Origin: Herpetosiphonaceae bacterium
GTDB lineage: Bacteria > Chloroflexota > Chloroflexia > Chloroflexales > Herpetosiphonaceae
Reading direction: 5' to 3'
DNA length: 33,492 bases
NCBI GenBank assembly: GCA_013538855.1
Contig: JABXJS010000095.1
Location: forward strand, 1-33,492
In this document: in pieces, positions 20,940 through 32,525 of the stretch
Layout of the letters: each line of letters starts with the position of its first letter
How positions within the stretch are numbered: position 1 is the stretch's first letter
The notes under the pieces: model-generated
The model's input: the letters and a program-made list of their open reading frames with translations, nothing else
What the model was told of the DNA's origin: nothing
Databases searched by the model: none
Program-made: the position numbers and the translations under genes

Positions 20940-21968
20940 TTGTCCACCACACGCAAGTTAACGTTTGCGGCGCTGGCTGTTATGGTAGTTGGCGCAGTTC
21001 TGCGATTTGCCCTCCCGGACTACTTCAAGGTTGGCAAGCCGCTGGTCTCGGTGAAGGCCGAGGAACTTTTCACCATTGGTTCGTATCGTTTTACGAACTC
21101 GCTGCTGCTGACGCTGATTGTCACGCTAGTGCTGATCATCGTCTCGCTGATCGCCACGCGCAAGCTGCGCAGCGGCGACGAGCAGGCGCTGCGCCAGCCG
21201 CGCGGTCTGCAAAACTTCATGGAAATGTCGGTCGAGGCCATCTATAACCTGATGGCTGGCGGCAGCCCGAAGTATGTGCGCCGCTTCTTCTCCATCGTAG
21301 CCACGATCTTCCTGCTCGTGCTGCTCTCGAACTGGTTCGGTCTGATCCCAGGTGTTGGCTCGATCGGCATCTGCTACGCTGGCCACGAGGGTGCCGAGGA
21401 GCATGTTGAGGGTGCGGCGAGCGGCCTGAACCTGGTTGCCGCAAACACGCAGCCGCTCAGCGATGCGCCGGTGTTGGCGGCGGAAGAGCCAGGCGGTGAA
21501 GAGGCGAATGCTACCTTCAGCAACAACTGCCCAGCTGGCACGGCCTTCCATCCCTTCCTGCGCTCTGGCAGCGCCGACCTCAACCTGACGCTGGCGCTGG
21601 CCTTGATCTCGTTCGTTGTGACCGAGTTCTGGGGCTTCAGCCGCCTTGGCTTCGGCTATCTCAAGAAATTCTTCAACTTCAAGGGTGGTGCAATCGGCTT
21701 CTTCGTGGGCCTGATCGAGCTTATCTCTGAGTTTGCGCGCATCATCTCCTTTACCTTCCGGTTGTTCGGCAACATCTTTGCTGGCGAAGTGGTGCTGCTA
21801 GTGATGGCGTTCCTCTTCCCATTTGTGCTGTCGCTTCCGTTCTACGGACTGGAAGTGTTTGTCGGTTTCATTCAGGCCTTCGTGTTTGCAATGCTAACGA
21901 TGGCCTTCATTGACCTAGCCGCAGAGTCGCATGACGATCACGGCGAGCATGCAGAGCATGCACACTAA
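20940..21968 (+). CDS. atpB: ATP synthase Fo subunit a
   Basis: A 342-residue membrane subunit forming the proton half-channels against the c-ring. The start is TTG at 20940, with GAGGAGG 7 bp upstream. Helices are visible at about 8-26, 52-72, 117-137, 213-232, 252-270, 282-300 and 306-326. The essential arginine is R274 in SFTFRLFGNIFAGE. It is longer than most subunit a proteins (about 240-290) because of an acidic loop at 141-213 holding Cys145 and Cys197, plus a histidine-rich tail (HDDHGEHAEHAH). The loop follows the early helices and probably faces outside. It is the first gene of the operon; no atpI or atpZ precedes it. Confidence 0.95.
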   Translation: MSTTRKLTFAALAVMVVGAVLRFALPDYFKVGKPLVSVKAEELFTIGSYRFTNSLLLTLIVTLVLIIVSLIATRKLRSGDEQALRQPRGLQNFMEMSVEAIYNLMAGGSPKYVRRFFSIVATIFLLVLLSNWFGLIPGVGSIGICYAGHEGAEEHVEGAASGLNLVAANTQPLSDAPVLAAEEPGGEEANATFSNNCPAGTAFHPFLRSGSADLNLTLALALISFVVTEFWGFSRLGFGYLKKFFNFKGGAIGFFVGLIELISEFARIISFTFRLFGNIFAGEVVLLVMAFLFPFVLSLPFYGLEVFVGFIQAFVFAMLTMAFIDLAAESHDDHGEHAEHAH

Positions 21969-22016
21969 TCGATAATCTTTGTAGCCGTATTTTGACTACA
22001 TTTGGAGGAACACGCA

Positions 22017-22250
22017 ATGACGGATACAGGCCTTCGCCTTCTGGCCGCGGCTTTCGCAATTGGTTTCGGTGCAATCGGCCCAGGTATTGGTATTGGTATT
22101 CTTGTGGCCGGCGCACTGCAGGCAATCGCTCGCAACCCCGAGACAGAAGGTACTGTCCGCACAAACATGTTCGTCGGTATTGCTCTCGCTGAAGGTCTCG
22201 CGATCTTGGCACTGGTTATCTCGCTGCTGATCGGCTTCGAGGTTATCTAA
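22017..22250 (+). CDS. atpE: ATP synthase Fo subunit c
   Basis: A 77-residue hairpin protein that forms the rotor ring. Helix 1 carries the glycine-rich packing motif (GFGAIGPGIGIG, about 16-27). The polar loop is ARNPE (38-42). Helix 2 carries the proton-binding carboxylate E59 in IALAEGLAILALV. The Gln and Glu-Ser/Thr pattern typical of sodium-binding c subunits is not present, so proton coupling is likely. The ATG at 22017 has GGAGG 8 bp upstream; a TTG 15 bp earlier falls within that site. A hairpin in the following gap may protect its message. Confidence 0.96.
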   Translation: MTDTGLRLLAAAFAIGFGAIGPGIGIGILVAGALQAIARNPETEGTVRTNMFVGIALAEGLAILALVISLLIGFEVI

Positions 22251-22278
22251 CGCCTGCGGGCACGATTGTTAGGCAATG

Positions 22279-22304
22279 ATGGCGCTCGGGCAGCCGAGCG
22301 CCAT
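22279..22304 (+). promoter_or_regulatory. Intercistronic hairpin atpE-atpF
   Basis: A perfect 11-bp stem (22279-22289 with 22294-22304) with a GCAG tetraloop and no U-run, about 20 bp before the atpF start. It is one of five gap hairpins in this operon. Confidence 0.7.
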
Positions 22305-22323
22305 TCCCACACGGGGGATACAC

Positions 22324-22818
22324 ATGGAAAAACTTGGTATTGATCTGCCTCTGTTGCTGTCACAGATCGTCAACTTCAGCCTGCTCGCGATCATCCTGAA
22401 CGCGGTGCTCTACAAGCCGGTGCTCAACGCCCTGCAGGCGCGCACCGAGCGCATCCGCGAGAGCCTGGAGAACGCCGAGAAGGTCAAGCAGCAGCTGGCC
22501 AGCGCCCAGAGCGACTACGACGCCAAGATGGCCGAGGCCCGCCGCGAGGCGCAGAACATCCTGGCCCAAGCCCAGGAGCGCGCCCGCGTGCAAGAGCAAG
22601 AGCTGGTCGTCGAAGCGCGCGCCAAAATCGAGCGCTTGGAAGAAGAAGCCCGCAATAAAGTCGAGCAGGAGCGCCAGCAGGTGCTGCGCAGCCTGCAGGG
22701 CGAGCTGGCGAACCTGGTCACGCAGACCGCCAGCAGCGTCATTGGCCGTGAGCTGCAGGGCAAAGGCCACGACGAGCTGATCAAGAAGTCTATTGATCAA
22801 CTGGGGAGGCTGAACTAA
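22324..22818 (+). CDS. atpF: ATP synthase Fo subunit b
   Basis: A 164-residue peripheral-stalk subunit. One membrane helix lies near the N-terminus (about 9-27, LLLSQIVNFSLLAIILNAVLY), followed by a long charged coiled coil (about 35-140, rich in Ala, Glu, Gln and Arg) and a C-terminal region that binds subunit delta. The ATG at 22324 follows GGGGGAT; an upstream in-frame ATG at 22276 would read through the hairpin and is less likely. The stop codon overlaps the atpH start by one base (TAATG), suggesting coupled translation. Only one b gene is present, so the stalk is probably a b homodimer. Confidence 0.94.
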   Translation: MEKLGIDLPLLLSQIVNFSLLAIILNAVLYKPVLNALQARTERIRESLENAEKVKQQLASAQSDYDAKMAEARREAQNILAQAQERARVQEQELVVEARAKIERLEEEARNKVEQERQQVLRSLQGELANLVTQTASSVIGRELQGKGHDELIKKSIDQLGRLN

Positions 22819-23174
22819 TGAGCAGCCGCGAACCCGCAAGCTACGCTCGCGCTGTCTACGAGTCACTGCTGGCAGCGCTCAAGGCGGAAGGCCGTGAAGA
22901 TTTGCTGGCCGAAGTGGTGGACGAGCTGACCCATATGGTGCGGGCCGGTGGCCCAGCTAGCGCCTCTGTGACCAGCGCCATACAGCTGAGCGCCGAGCAG
23001 CGTTCGACAATCGAACAGGAGCTGCGGGCTCGCTATGGGGCCTCGCTCGATGTGAGCTACTCGGTCAATCCCGAGGTGCTAGGCGGCCTCTTGATTCGCG
23101 TGGGCGATAAGGTGCTCGATACAACTGTGCGCCAGCGCCTCAACGCGGTTCAACGCAACATGATGGCTGGCTAA
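22818..23174 (+). CDS. atpH: ATP synthase F1 subunit delta (short form)
   Basis: A subunit joining F1 to the b stalk (OSCP in mitochondria). It is identified by position between atpF and atpA and by the C-terminal OSCP-like region (LSAEQRSTIEQELRARYGASLDVSYSVNPEVLGGLLIRVGDKVLDTTVRQRLN, about 57-110, whose GGL(L/I)I(R/K)VGD motif is the family hallmark). At 118 residues it is much shorter than the usual 175-185. The start YARAVYESLL keeps the family's first helix, but several helices of the N-terminal bundle that grips F1-alpha appear missing. The start overlaps the atpF stop, so no longer N-terminus is available. Confidence 0.9.
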   Translation: MSSREPASYARAVYESLLAALKAEGREDLLAEVVDELTHMVRAGGPASASVTSAIQLSAEQRSTIEQELRARYGASLDVSYSVNPEVLGGLLIRVGDKVLDTTVRQRLNAVQRNMMAG

Positions 23175-23190
23175 TTCACGGTATGCCCAC

Positions 23191-23220
23191 GCTGCGGCTG
23201 GCCCACCCTGCCGCCGCAGC
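23191..23220 (+). promoter_or_regulatory. Intercistronic hairpin atpH-atpA
   Basis: GCTGCGGC (23191-23198) pairs perfectly with GCCGCAGC (23213-23220) around a 14-nt loop in the 70-bp gap, 24 bp before the atpA start. Confidence 0.6.
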
Positions 23221-23244
23221 TTCCATACTACAAAGAGGTAAATC

Positions 23245-24801
23245 ATGGCTGTTACTGCTGAAGATATTATTAGTCGGTTGCAAGCCAGCATCTCCCGTCC
23301 TGTTGATGTCGAGACTGCCGCAGTCAATGTCGGCACCGTGCTCAGCGTCGGCGACGGCGTGGCCCGCGTCAGCGGCCTGCGCGACGTTATGGCCTCGGAG
23401 TTGCTGGAGTTTCCAACCAGCCGAACTGGTGAGCAGGTGATGGGCATCGCCCTCAACCTCGAAGACGATAACGTCGCTGCGATCATCCTTGGCGACTACC
23501 TCGATATCCAAGAAGGTGATATCGTCCGCTCAACCGGTCGTATTATTGAAGTTCCTGTCGGCCAGAGCCTGATCGGCCGCGTGGTGGACCCGCTGGGCCG
23601 CCCCGTCGATGGCAAAGGCCCCATCGATAGCTCAAAAACGCGCCAGATCGAGCGCATCGCCCCCGGCGTGATTACGCGCCAGGCGGTGAACCAGCCGGTC
23701 GCTACCGGTATCTTGGCTATTGATGCCCTGATCCCGATTGGCCGCGGCCAGCGCGAGTTGATCATCGGCGACCGCCAGACCGGTAAGACGGCGGTGGCGC
23801 TCGACACGATCATCAACCAAAAGGGCCAGGGCATGGTCTGCGTCTATGTCGCCATCGGCCAGAAGCGCTCGAAGGTGGCCCAGACGATCAATGTGCTCGA
23901 GCAGTATGGCGCGATGGACTACACCATCGTCGTCAGCGCCTCCGCCTCTGAGTCCGCTGCTATGCAGTACATCGCCCCCTACTCGGGCACCGCGATGGCC
24001 GAAGAGGTGATGGAGGCCGGCGTGATGGTCGACGGCCAAGAGGTGCGCGACGCCCTGATCATTTTCGATGATCTCTCCAAGCACGCTGTGGCCTACCGCC
24101 AGGTGTCGCTGCTGCTACGCCGCCCGCCTGGCCGCGAGGCGTATCCCGGCGACGTGTTCTATCTGCACTCGCGCCTGCTGGAGCGCGCCGCTCGCCTCAG
24201 CGCGGACTTCGGCGGTGGCTCGATTACCGCGCTGCCGATCATCGAGACCCAGGCCAACGACGTGTCGGCCTACATCCCAACCAACGTGATTTCGATCACC
24301 GATGGCCAGATCTTCCTTGAGTCCGACCTGTTCTACGCAGGTCAGCGCCCGGCGCTCAACGTCGGTCTCTCCGTGAGCCGCGTGGGCACCTCCGCTATGA
24401 CCAAGGCGATGAAGACGGTGGCCGGTAAGCTGAAGCTCGACCTCGCGCAGTTCCGCGAGCTGGCGGCATTCGCAATGTTTGCCTCGGATCTCGATCCGGC
24501 GACTAAAGCACAGCTCGAGCGCGGTCAGCGCCTCTCGGAGCTGCTGAAGCAGCCGCAGTACTCGCCAATTGCGCTGGCTGATCAGGTTACGATTCTGTGG
24601 GCCGCCAACAACGGCTACTTGACCGATGTTCCCGTCTCACGCATCAACGACTTCCGCCGCGACTTCTGGCAGTTCCTGCACTCAACGCACCCCGAGATCA
24701 ACCGCACCATCGCGAGCGAGAAGGTGCTCTCCAACGATACCGAGGCCAAGTTGAAGGCAGCAATCGAAGAGTTCAAACAAACGGCGAACTACACGGAGTA
24801 A
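23245..24801 (+). CDS. atpA: ATP synthase F1 subunit alpha
   Basis: A 518-residue non-catalytic nucleotide-binding subunit of the F1 hexamer. The N-terminal beta-barrel (about 25-95) includes [17 protein letters not shown]. The Walker A is GDRQTGKT (175-182). Further on are IYVAIGQK-like [16 protein letters not shown], the Walker B segment [18 protein letters not shown], and the signature [27 protein letters not shown]. Length is normal for the family. AGAGGT stands before the ATG. It lies 70 bp after atpH and 65 bp before atpG. Confidence 0.98.
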   Translation: MAVTAEDIISRLQASISRPVDVETAAVNVGTVLSVGDGVARVSGLRDVMASELLEFPTSRTGEQVMGIALNLEDDNVAAIILGDYLDIQEGDIVRSTGRIIEVPVGQSLIGRVVDPLGRPVDGKGPIDSSKTRQIERIAPGVITRQAVNQPVATGILAIDALIPIGRGQRELIIGDRQTGKTAVALDTIINQKGQGMVCVYVAIGQKRSKVAQTINVLEQYGAMDYTIVVSASASESAAMQYIAPYSGTAMAEEVMEAGVMVDGQEVRDALIIFDDLSKHAVAYRQVSLLLRRPPGREAYPGDVFYLHSRLLERAARLSADFGGGSITALPIIETQANDVSAYIPTNVISITDGQIFLESDLFYAGQRPALNVGLSVSRVGTSAMTKAMKTVAGKLKLDLAQFRELAAFAMFASDLDPATKAQLERGQRLSELLKQPQYSPIALADQVTILWAANNGYLTDVPVSRINDFRRDFWQFLHSTHPEINRTIASEKVLSNDTEAKLKAAIEEFKQTANYTE

Positions 24802-24810
24802 CAGCGAGTC

Positions 24811-24848
24811 CCCGCTGCTGACCTGGCTCTGCTGGCGTCGGCAGCGGG
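24811..24848 (+). promoter_or_regulatory. Intercistronic hairpin atpA-atpG
   Basis: CCCGCTGCTGAC (24811-24822) pairs with GTCGGCAGCGGG (24837-24848): 12 bp with one G-U pair and a 14-nt loop. It starts 10 bp after the atpA stop and ends 18 bp before atpG. Confidence 0.7.
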
Positions 24849-24866
24849 ATTCTCACAGAGGACGTC

Positions 24867-25751
24867 ATGGCTTCAGCACGTGAAATTCGACGCCGCATCA
24901 GAAGCGTCAAAAATACTGGCAAGATCACCAAGGCGATGGAGCTGGTCTCGGCATCCAAGATGCGCCGCGCCCAGCGCAATGTGCTTGCCACTCGCCCCTA
25001 TGCGGACCGCCTGTATGACGTGATGGGCGAACTGACAGTGCGCTCGCTGGGCGGCAGCTCGGATCATCCGCTGCTGCAGGCCCACTCGTCGATTCGCCAC
25101 GTTGCTCTGATCGTGGTCACGCCTGACCGCGGCTTGTGCGGTGCGCTCAACTCGAACGTTATTCGCGCTGCCTCGCGCTTCATCCTTGAACAACGTGAGC
25201 AGGGCCGCTCGGTCGATGTGCTCGCGGTTGGCAAGAAGGGCCGCGACTTTATGTACCGCACCGATCAGTCGGTGGCCGCCGAGATCATCGGTCTGGGCGA
25301 TGCGCCGCCGCTGGTCGATGTGCTGCCCATCGCAACCGAGGCGATCAAAGGCTATATCCCCAATGAGCAGGGCGCGCATCGCTACGATGAGGTCTATCTG
25401 CTCTATACCGAGTTTGTCAACACGCTGGTGCAGCGCCCGAAACTGCGGCGCTTCCTGCCAGTTGATCCGCCTGGCGATGCTGGGCAAACTAAGGTCGACT
25501 ACTCCTATGAGCCAGGCCGCGAGGAGGTGCTCGATCAGCTGCTGCCACGCTTTATCGAGGTGCAGCTGTATCAGGCCATCCTTGAGTCGATCGCCAGCGA
25601 GCATTCGGCCCGCATGATTGCAATGCGCAACGCCAACGATAACGCGAAAGAGCTGGTGCGCGACCTGACCTTGACCTATAACAAGGCACGGCAAGCCGCG
25701 ATCACCAAAGAAATTAGCGAGATCGCCGCTGGCGCAGTCGCACTTGAATAA
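24867..25751 (+). CDS. atpG: ATP synthase F1 subunit gamma
   Basis: The 294-residue central rotor shaft. The N-terminal helix is typical ([32 protein letters not shown], about 5-36). The Rossmann-like middle contains [18 protein letters not shown]. The C-terminal helix ends in [47 protein letters not shown]. Length is normal. It starts at ATG after CAGAGGA. A hairpin begins right after the stop codon. Confidence 0.97.
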   Translation: MASAREIRRRIRSVKNTGKITKAMELVSASKMRRAQRNVLATRPYADRLYDVMGELTVRSLGGSSDHPLLQAHSSIRHVALIVVTPDRGLCGALNSNVIRAASRFILEQREQGRSVDVLAVGKKGRDFMYRTDQSVAAEIIGLGDAPPLVDVLPIATEAIKGYIPNEQGAHRYDEVYLLYTEFVNTLVQRPKLRRFLPVDPPGDAGQTKVDYSYEPGREEVLDQLLPRFIEVQLYQAILESIASEHSARMIAMRNANDNAKELVRDLTLTYNKARQAAITKEISEIAAGAVALE

Positions 25752-25752
25752 A

Positions 25753-27217
<1,465 letters not shown>

Positions 27218-27224
27218 CACATCA

Positions 27225-27252
27225 GGCGGAGTCGGGTTACCTCGACTCCGCC
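27225..27252 (+). promoter_or_regulatory. Intercistronic hairpin atpD-atpC
   Basis: GGCGGAGTCG (27225-27234) pairs perfectly with CGACTCCGCC (27243-27252) around an 8-nt loop, followed by GTTTC. It sits between atpD and the weak ribosome site of atpC and might attenuate atpC. Confidence 0.7.
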
Positions 27253-27270
27253 GTTTCATGAGGTTCAGTC

Positions 27271-27687
27271 ATGCCGCTACGCTTGGAAATTGTCACCGCT
27301 GAACGGGTGGTGTTCTCCGAAGAAGTCGATATGGTCAGCGCGCCCTCGGCCGATGGCCGCGTCGGCGTCCTGCCGCGCCACGAGCCGATGCTCGCGCTCT
27401 TGCTGCCCGGTGAGCTGCACTACGTCAAGAACGGCGTGTCCATGCCGTTTGCGATCAGCGGCGGCTTCATTGAGGTGCTGCCGGATCGCGTCACGATCCT
27501 GGCCGATACCGCCGAGCGCGCCGATGAGATCGACGAGGCCCGCGCCGAGGCCGCTCGCCAGCGCGCCGAGGAGCGCATGCGCCAGCGCCACAGCGAAGAG
27601 GACTTTATTCGCGCCGAGGCTGAGCTGCGCCGCGCGCTCGTTCGCCTCCAGGTTGCCCGCCTGCGCCGCGAGCGTGGCAGCCGCTAG
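27271..27687 (+). CDS. atpC: ATP synthase F1 subunit epsilon
   Basis: A 138-residue subunit of the rotor that couples F1 to the c-ring and can inhibit ATP hydrolysis. The N-terminal beta-sandwich (about 1-84) has LEIVTAERVVFSEEVDMVSAPSADGRVGVLPRHEPMLALL and FAISGGFIEVLPDRVTILAD. The C-terminal helical hairpin (about 90-135, EIDEARAEAARQRAEERM...RAEAELRRALVRLQVARLRR) is present in full and is highly charged. The start has only GAGG at some distance, behind a hairpin, so translation may be low. It is the last gene of the operon. Confidence 0.96.
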   Translation: MPLRLEIVTAERVVFSEEVDMVSAPSADGRVGVLPRHEPMLALLLPGELHYVKNGVSMPFAISGGFIEVLPDRVTILADTAERADEIDEARAEAARQRAEERMRQRHSEEDFIRAEAELRRALVRLQVARLRRERGSR

Positions 27688-27712
27688 CGCTAGCGCGTTG
27701 GCGAGCTATAAG

Positions 27713-27770
27713 CAAAGAGCATTGAACCAGCTGTCCTTTGCGGCTTCGGTGTTCTTTGCTCTTTGTCTGG
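27713..27770 (+). terminator. Weak terminator-like hairpin after atpC
   Basis: CAAAGAGCA (27713-27721) pairs perfectly with TGCTCTTTG (27757-27765), followed by TCTGGTTT, but the loop is long (35 nt). A second hairpin, GGCAGCAGC/GCTGCTGCC (27786-27806), lies before mreB. Some read-through into mreB is possible. Confidence 0.4.
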
Positions 27771-27842
27771 TTTAAGATTGATCGCGGCAGCAGCGCCGCT
27801 GCTGCCCATCATGGCCCCACGGCCCTTGTAAGGAATGTAGGT

Positions 27843-28856
27843 ATGGCACGTAAAATCGGCATTGATCTGGGAACAGCAAATGTACTGGTGTATGTAAAAG
27901 GCCGCGGTATTGTGCTCTCGGAGCCATCGGTTGTGGCGATCTCAACTCGCACCAATAAGGCGAAGGCAGTTGGTACCGATGCGCTGGCCATGCTGGGCCG
28001 CGAGCCGGAGAGCATCGAGGTTATTCGCCCCATGCTCAATGGCGTGATCGCCGACTATAACACCACTAAGGTGATGCTCGATCACTTCATCAATAATAAG
28101 AAGTCGCGTGGCTTTGGCAAGCCCGATGTGATGATCTGCATCCCCGCTGGCGTGACCTCTGTCGAGATGCGCGCTGTGCGCCGCGCTGCTAAGGAAGCTG
28201 GTGCACGCCGAGCCTACCTCATTCGCGAGCCGCTGGCCGCCGCTATCGGGGCGAACATCCCGGTAGCCCAGCCCTCCGGCAACTTGGTTATCGATATCGG
28301 CGGCGGTACCACCGAGGTCGCGGTCATCTCGCTCAACGATATCGTCGTGAGCACCTCCGTGCGCGTCGGCGGCAATAAGTTCGATGAGGCCATCGCCGCC
28401 TACATCAAGCGCAAGTACAATATGATGATCGGCGAGCGCACCGCCGAGAGCATCAAGATCGAGATTGGCTCTGCACTGCCGCTCGAGCGCCCGCTCACCA
28501 TGCAGGTGCGCGGCCGCGATCAGGTCGCTGGCCTGCCTCGCACCATTGAGGTTGACTCCAACGAGATCACCGAGGCAATTCAGGAGCCGCTGGAGGCCAT
28601 CATCAATGCTGTGCGCGCTGTGCTCGTGGAGACGCCCCCGGAGCTTTCGTCAGATATTATCGATAAGGGTATGGTGATGACCGGCGGTGGCTCAATGCTG
28701 CGCCGCATCAACGAGTTGCTTACCGAGGTAACCGGTGTACCATGCTACGTAGCGGATCAGCCCGCGAACTGTGTGGCTATCGGAACGGGCCTTGCTCTGG
28801 AGAATCTTGACTCGCTTATCGATAGCCTGTCGAATGATGATGAACATATGAGCTAA
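27843..28856 (+). CDS. mreB: MreB/Mbl-type bacterial actin
   Basis: A 337-residue cytoskeletal ATPase that organises cell-wall growth in elongated cells. Actin-fold motifs are complete: phosphate-1 [18 protein letters not shown] (5-22), phosphate-2 [13 protein letters not shown] (149-161), and adenosine motif [13 protein letters not shown] near 285-297. VCIPAGVT-like [25 protein letters not shown] is present. The ATG at 27843 follows AAGGAATG; longer in-frame readings run back into the preceding hairpin region. mreC and mreD do not follow. Instead an HD-domain gene starts 13 bp downstream, so the two are probably co-transcribed. Confidence 0.94.
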   Translation: MARKIGIDLGTANVLVYVKGRGIVLSEPSVVAISTRTNKAKAVGTDALAMLGREPESIEVIRPMLNGVIADYNTTKVMLDHFINNKKSRGFGKPDVMICIPAGVTSVEMRAVRRAAKEAGARRAYLIREPLAAAIGANIPVAQPSGNLVIDIGGGTTEVAVISLNDIVVSTSVRVGGNKFDEAIAAYIKRKYNMMIGERTAESIKIEIGSALPLERPLTMQVRGRDQVAGLPRTIEVDSNEITEAIQEPLEAIINAVRAVLVETPPELSSDIIDKGMVMTGGGSMLRRINELLTEVTGVPCYVADQPANCVAIGTGLALENLDSLIDSLSNDDEHMS

Positions 28857-28869
28857 CTGGGGGCCACGC

Positions 28870-29751
28870 ATGAATAAAGAGCGCGATGATGCGCAGATCG
28901 CCGATCAGGTCGAGGAAATTCGCGAATCGGCCGCCGAGAGCATGCCCATGGGCGCACGCGATCGGATGCGCGAGGCAGTCAAGCCAAAAATCAAGGAGGC
29001 CGTGGCTCAGCGCGAGGCGATGGTCGATGCGATCACCCGCGAGCCGGTCAAAGGCGCGCCCAGCGATCCATCTGCCGCTGACTCAAGCCGCATCACGATC
29101 ACCGATGTGCGCCAACACGCCCACGTCAATGCCTACCTTGAGGCAGCCAACGCCAATCTCAAAATTCTTGGCTATACTGAACACGGACGCCGCCACGCTA
29201 GCTTGGTCGGCCACATCGCCGCCAATGTGCTGCGCCACCTTGGCTATGGTGCCCGTGAGATTGAGCTCGCTGAGATCGCGGGCTTTTTACATGATATCGG
29301 CAATAGCGTCAATCGCGAGCAGCACGGCCAGACCGGCGCGGTCCTGGCCAATCATCTGCTGCTCTCGATGGGCATGCCGATCAACGAGGTCGTAACCGTC
29401 ATCGGCGCGATCGGCAACCACGAGGAGGAGCGCGGCCACGCTGTCTCAACGGTCGCCGCCGCTGTTATCCTGGCCGATAAGTCCGATGTCCATCGCTCGC
29501 GTGTGCAGAACGAGGATCCAACGACCTTCGATATTCACGATCGTGTCAATTATGCTGCAACACGCTCGTTCTTGCGTGTTGAGAATGGCAGCGCGCGTAC
29601 CATCACCCTTGAGCTAACCATCGATGCCGAGATGGCCTCGGTGATGGACTACTTCGAGATTTTCTTGTCGCGCATGATTATGTGCCGACGCGCTGCCGAG
29701 TTCTTAGGCGCGGCCTTTTTGCTGCGCATTAACGATGTCCCTATTCTCTAG
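28870..29751 (+). CDS. HD-domain phosphohydrolase
   Basis: A 293-residue protein with a metal-dependent HD hydrolase domain. The metal ligands are H109 (GRRHASLVG), H141-D142 (GFLHDIGN), H184 (IGNHEEE) and D203 (ILADKSD). The first 75 residues are charged and probably helical (MNKERDDAQIADQVEEIRE...). The C-terminal part after about residue 215 has NYAATRSFLRVENGSARTITLELTID and a final helix. Family members hydrolyse nucleotides or cyclic (di)nucleotides, and the substrate here is unknown. The spacing of 13 bp from mreB suggests a link to cell shape or wall synthesis, by context only. Confidence 0.85.
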   Translation: MNKERDDAQIADQVEEIRESAAESMPMGARDRMREAVKPKIKEAVAQREAMVDAITREPVKGAPSDPSAADSSRITITDVRQHAHVNAYLEAANANLKILGYTEHGRRHASLVGHIAANVLRHLGYGAREIELAEIAGFLHDIGNSVNREQHGQTGAVLANHLLLSMGMPINEVVTVIGAIGNHEEERGHAVSTVAAAVILADKSDVHRSRVQNEDPTTFDIHDRVNYAATRSFLRVENGSARTITLELTIDAEMASVMDYFEIFLSRMIMCRRAAEFLGAAFLLRINDVPIL

Positions 29752-29754
29752 GGC

Positions 29755-29785
29755 TGCGGGCTACTGCTTGCGTTGCCCGCATCTA
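29755..29785 (+). terminator. Hairpin after the HD-domain gene
   Basis: TGCGGGC (29755-29761) pairs with GCCCGCA (29775-29781), followed by TCTATT. It lies directly after the stop codon. The U-run is poor. Confidence 0.5.
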
Positions 29786-29819
29786 TTACCAATTCACGCT
29801 GGCCCCTACCAAGCGTGAG

Positions 29820-29868
29820 CGGGTTTGGGGCGCAGCCCCAAGCCCCCGGCAGGGTTTCACCCTGCACC
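29820..29868. repeat. Dispersed GC-rich repeat, family 2, copy 2 (double hairpin)
   Basis: Two perfect adjacent hairpins: TTGGGGC/GCCCCAA (29825-29831 and 29835-29841, loop GCA) and GCAGGGT/ACCCTGC (29849-29855 and 29859-29865, loop TTC). A diverged copy is at 9616-9663. It may also help terminate transcription before pckA. Confidence 0.7.
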
Positions 29869-29895
29869 TACGATAGGGGATGTTCAAATCTAAAG

Positions 29896-29914
29896 GGTAT
29901 AATTTTTCTATACC
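29896..29914 (+). promoter_or_regulatory. -10 hexamer within a palindrome upstream of pckA
   Basis: A perfect TATAAT (29898-29903) overlaps the palindrome GGTATA-N7-TATACC (29896-29901 and 29909-29914). No good -35 is visible at 16-18 bp, which suits an activated or repressed promoter. The leader to the pckA ATG at 30020 would be about 110 nt. Confidence 0.5.
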
Positions 29915-30019
29915 GTTGTAGTCTCAATGATGAGCTATGCAAGGAGCATCTTGAGTTCTACCTTGAACGTTGTATGTCACAATTCGAGGTAATTGCAGAT
30001 GACTTCCAAGGAGTCGCAG

Positions 30020-31615
<1,596 letters not shown>

Positions 31616-31650
31616 GCTGTGCACACGTAGCGGCTGAAATCTAGTAGAAT

Positions 31651-31690
31651 AAGACCAGACCCTGGCGATTAATGTGGTCTGGTCTTGTTT
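31651..31690 (+). terminator. Intrinsic terminator of pckA
   Basis: AAGACCAGACC (31651-31661) pairs perfectly with GGTCTGGTCTT (31676-31686), 14-nt loop, followed by GTTTGTG. Confidence 0.75.
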
Positions 31691-31698
31691 GTGTTAGG

Positions 31699-31753
31699 CA
31701 CCACCCGAGATGCCGCTGGCGCGCGTTTGTGCGCCAGCGTATGCGCGGTGGTG
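31699..31753 (+). promoter_or_regulatory. Two-stem structure in the leader of the esterase gene
   Basis: An outer stem CACCACC/GGTGGTG (31699-31705 with 31747-31753) encloses an inner perfect 9-bp stem (31714-31722 with 31731-31739). It lies about 50 bp before the esterase ATG. No promoter hexamers are clear, and its role is unknown. Confidence 0.35.
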
Positions 31754-31802
31754 TCTGTGCATATGGTCTTGCGGCGCTGGTGCTGGCAGGCTAGGAGGCT
31801 CA

Positions 31803-32522
31803 ATGCATCGTTCTCATCATCGTTGGTTTAGTCCGGTCCTCAGTCGGGATATGGAGCTGCTTGTGTTCGGGCATCAGGGCGCGCCTGTGCTGGTGTTCCC
31901 AACGTCGCAGGGTCGCTTTTTTGAGTTCGAGGATCGCGGCATGGTCGAGGTGCTGCGCTATCCACTTGAGCAGGGCTGGCTGCAGCTGATCTGCGTCGAT
32001 AGCGTCGATGCCGAGAGCTGGTACTGCTCGTGGGCGCATCCCAGCGGGCGCATCCGCCGCCACGATCAGTACGAGCAGTATCTGCTCAGCGAGGTCGTGC
32101 CGTTTGTGCGCGCCAACAACGCCAACGACTTCTGGATGTCGCTGGGCTGCTCCTTTGGCGCGTTCCACGCTGTCAATATCGCCCTGCGCCATCCCTGGCT
32201 CTTCCGGCGCACCATCGGCCTCAGCGGGCGCTACTCGATGCGCTCGTTTATGGACGGCTACTCCGATGATCTGGTCTACTTCCACACGCCCGCCGACTAC
32301 GTGCCCAACCTCCACGATCCGGTGCAGATTCTCCAGCTCCAGCACCTCGATATTATTCTCGCTGTTGGGCGCGATGATCCCGCCTACGCCTCCAACGACG
32401 CGCTCTCGGCGGCGCTCTGGAGCAAGGACATCGGCAATGCGCTGCGCGTCTGGGACGGCTGGGCGCACGACTGGCCCTACTGGGGCAAGATGCTCTCGAT
32501 GTATATCAACGGCCACGATTAG
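31803..32522 (+). CDS. Putative esterase, alpha/beta hydrolase fold (esterase D-like)
   Basis: A 239-residue protein resembling the PF00756-type esterases. The nucleophile elbow is GCSFGA with S117. The acid is probably in VGRDDPAY (about 195-202), and the catalytic histidine is in GWAHDWPYW near residue 223. The N-terminal half has FGHQGAPVLVFPTSQGRFFEFEDRG, typical of this group. There is no signal peptide, so it is cytoplasmic. A strong AGGAGG lies 6 bp before the ATG. The metallophosphoesterase gene begins 3 bp after its stop, so the pair is probably one operon. The substrate is unknown. Confidence 0.85.
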   Translation: MHRSHHRWFSPVLSRDMELLVFGHQGAPVLVFPTSQGRFFEFEDRGMVEVLRYPLEQGWLQLICVDSVDAESWYCSWAHPSGRIRRHDQYEQYLLSEVVPFVRANNANDFWMSLGCSFGAFHAVNIALRHPWLFRRTIGLSGRYSMRSFMDGYSDDLVYFHTPADYVPNLHDPVQILQLQHLDIILAVGRDDPAYASNDALSAALWSKDIGNALRVWDGWAHDWPYWGKMLSMYINGHD

Positions 32523-32525
32523 TCG

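Noticed and set aside
27681-27700. GCTAGCGCTAGCGC after atpC as another TGCTAR-type regulator site.
   Set aside because: The spacing is 6 bp rather than 11, and no matching -10 follows at the expected distance.
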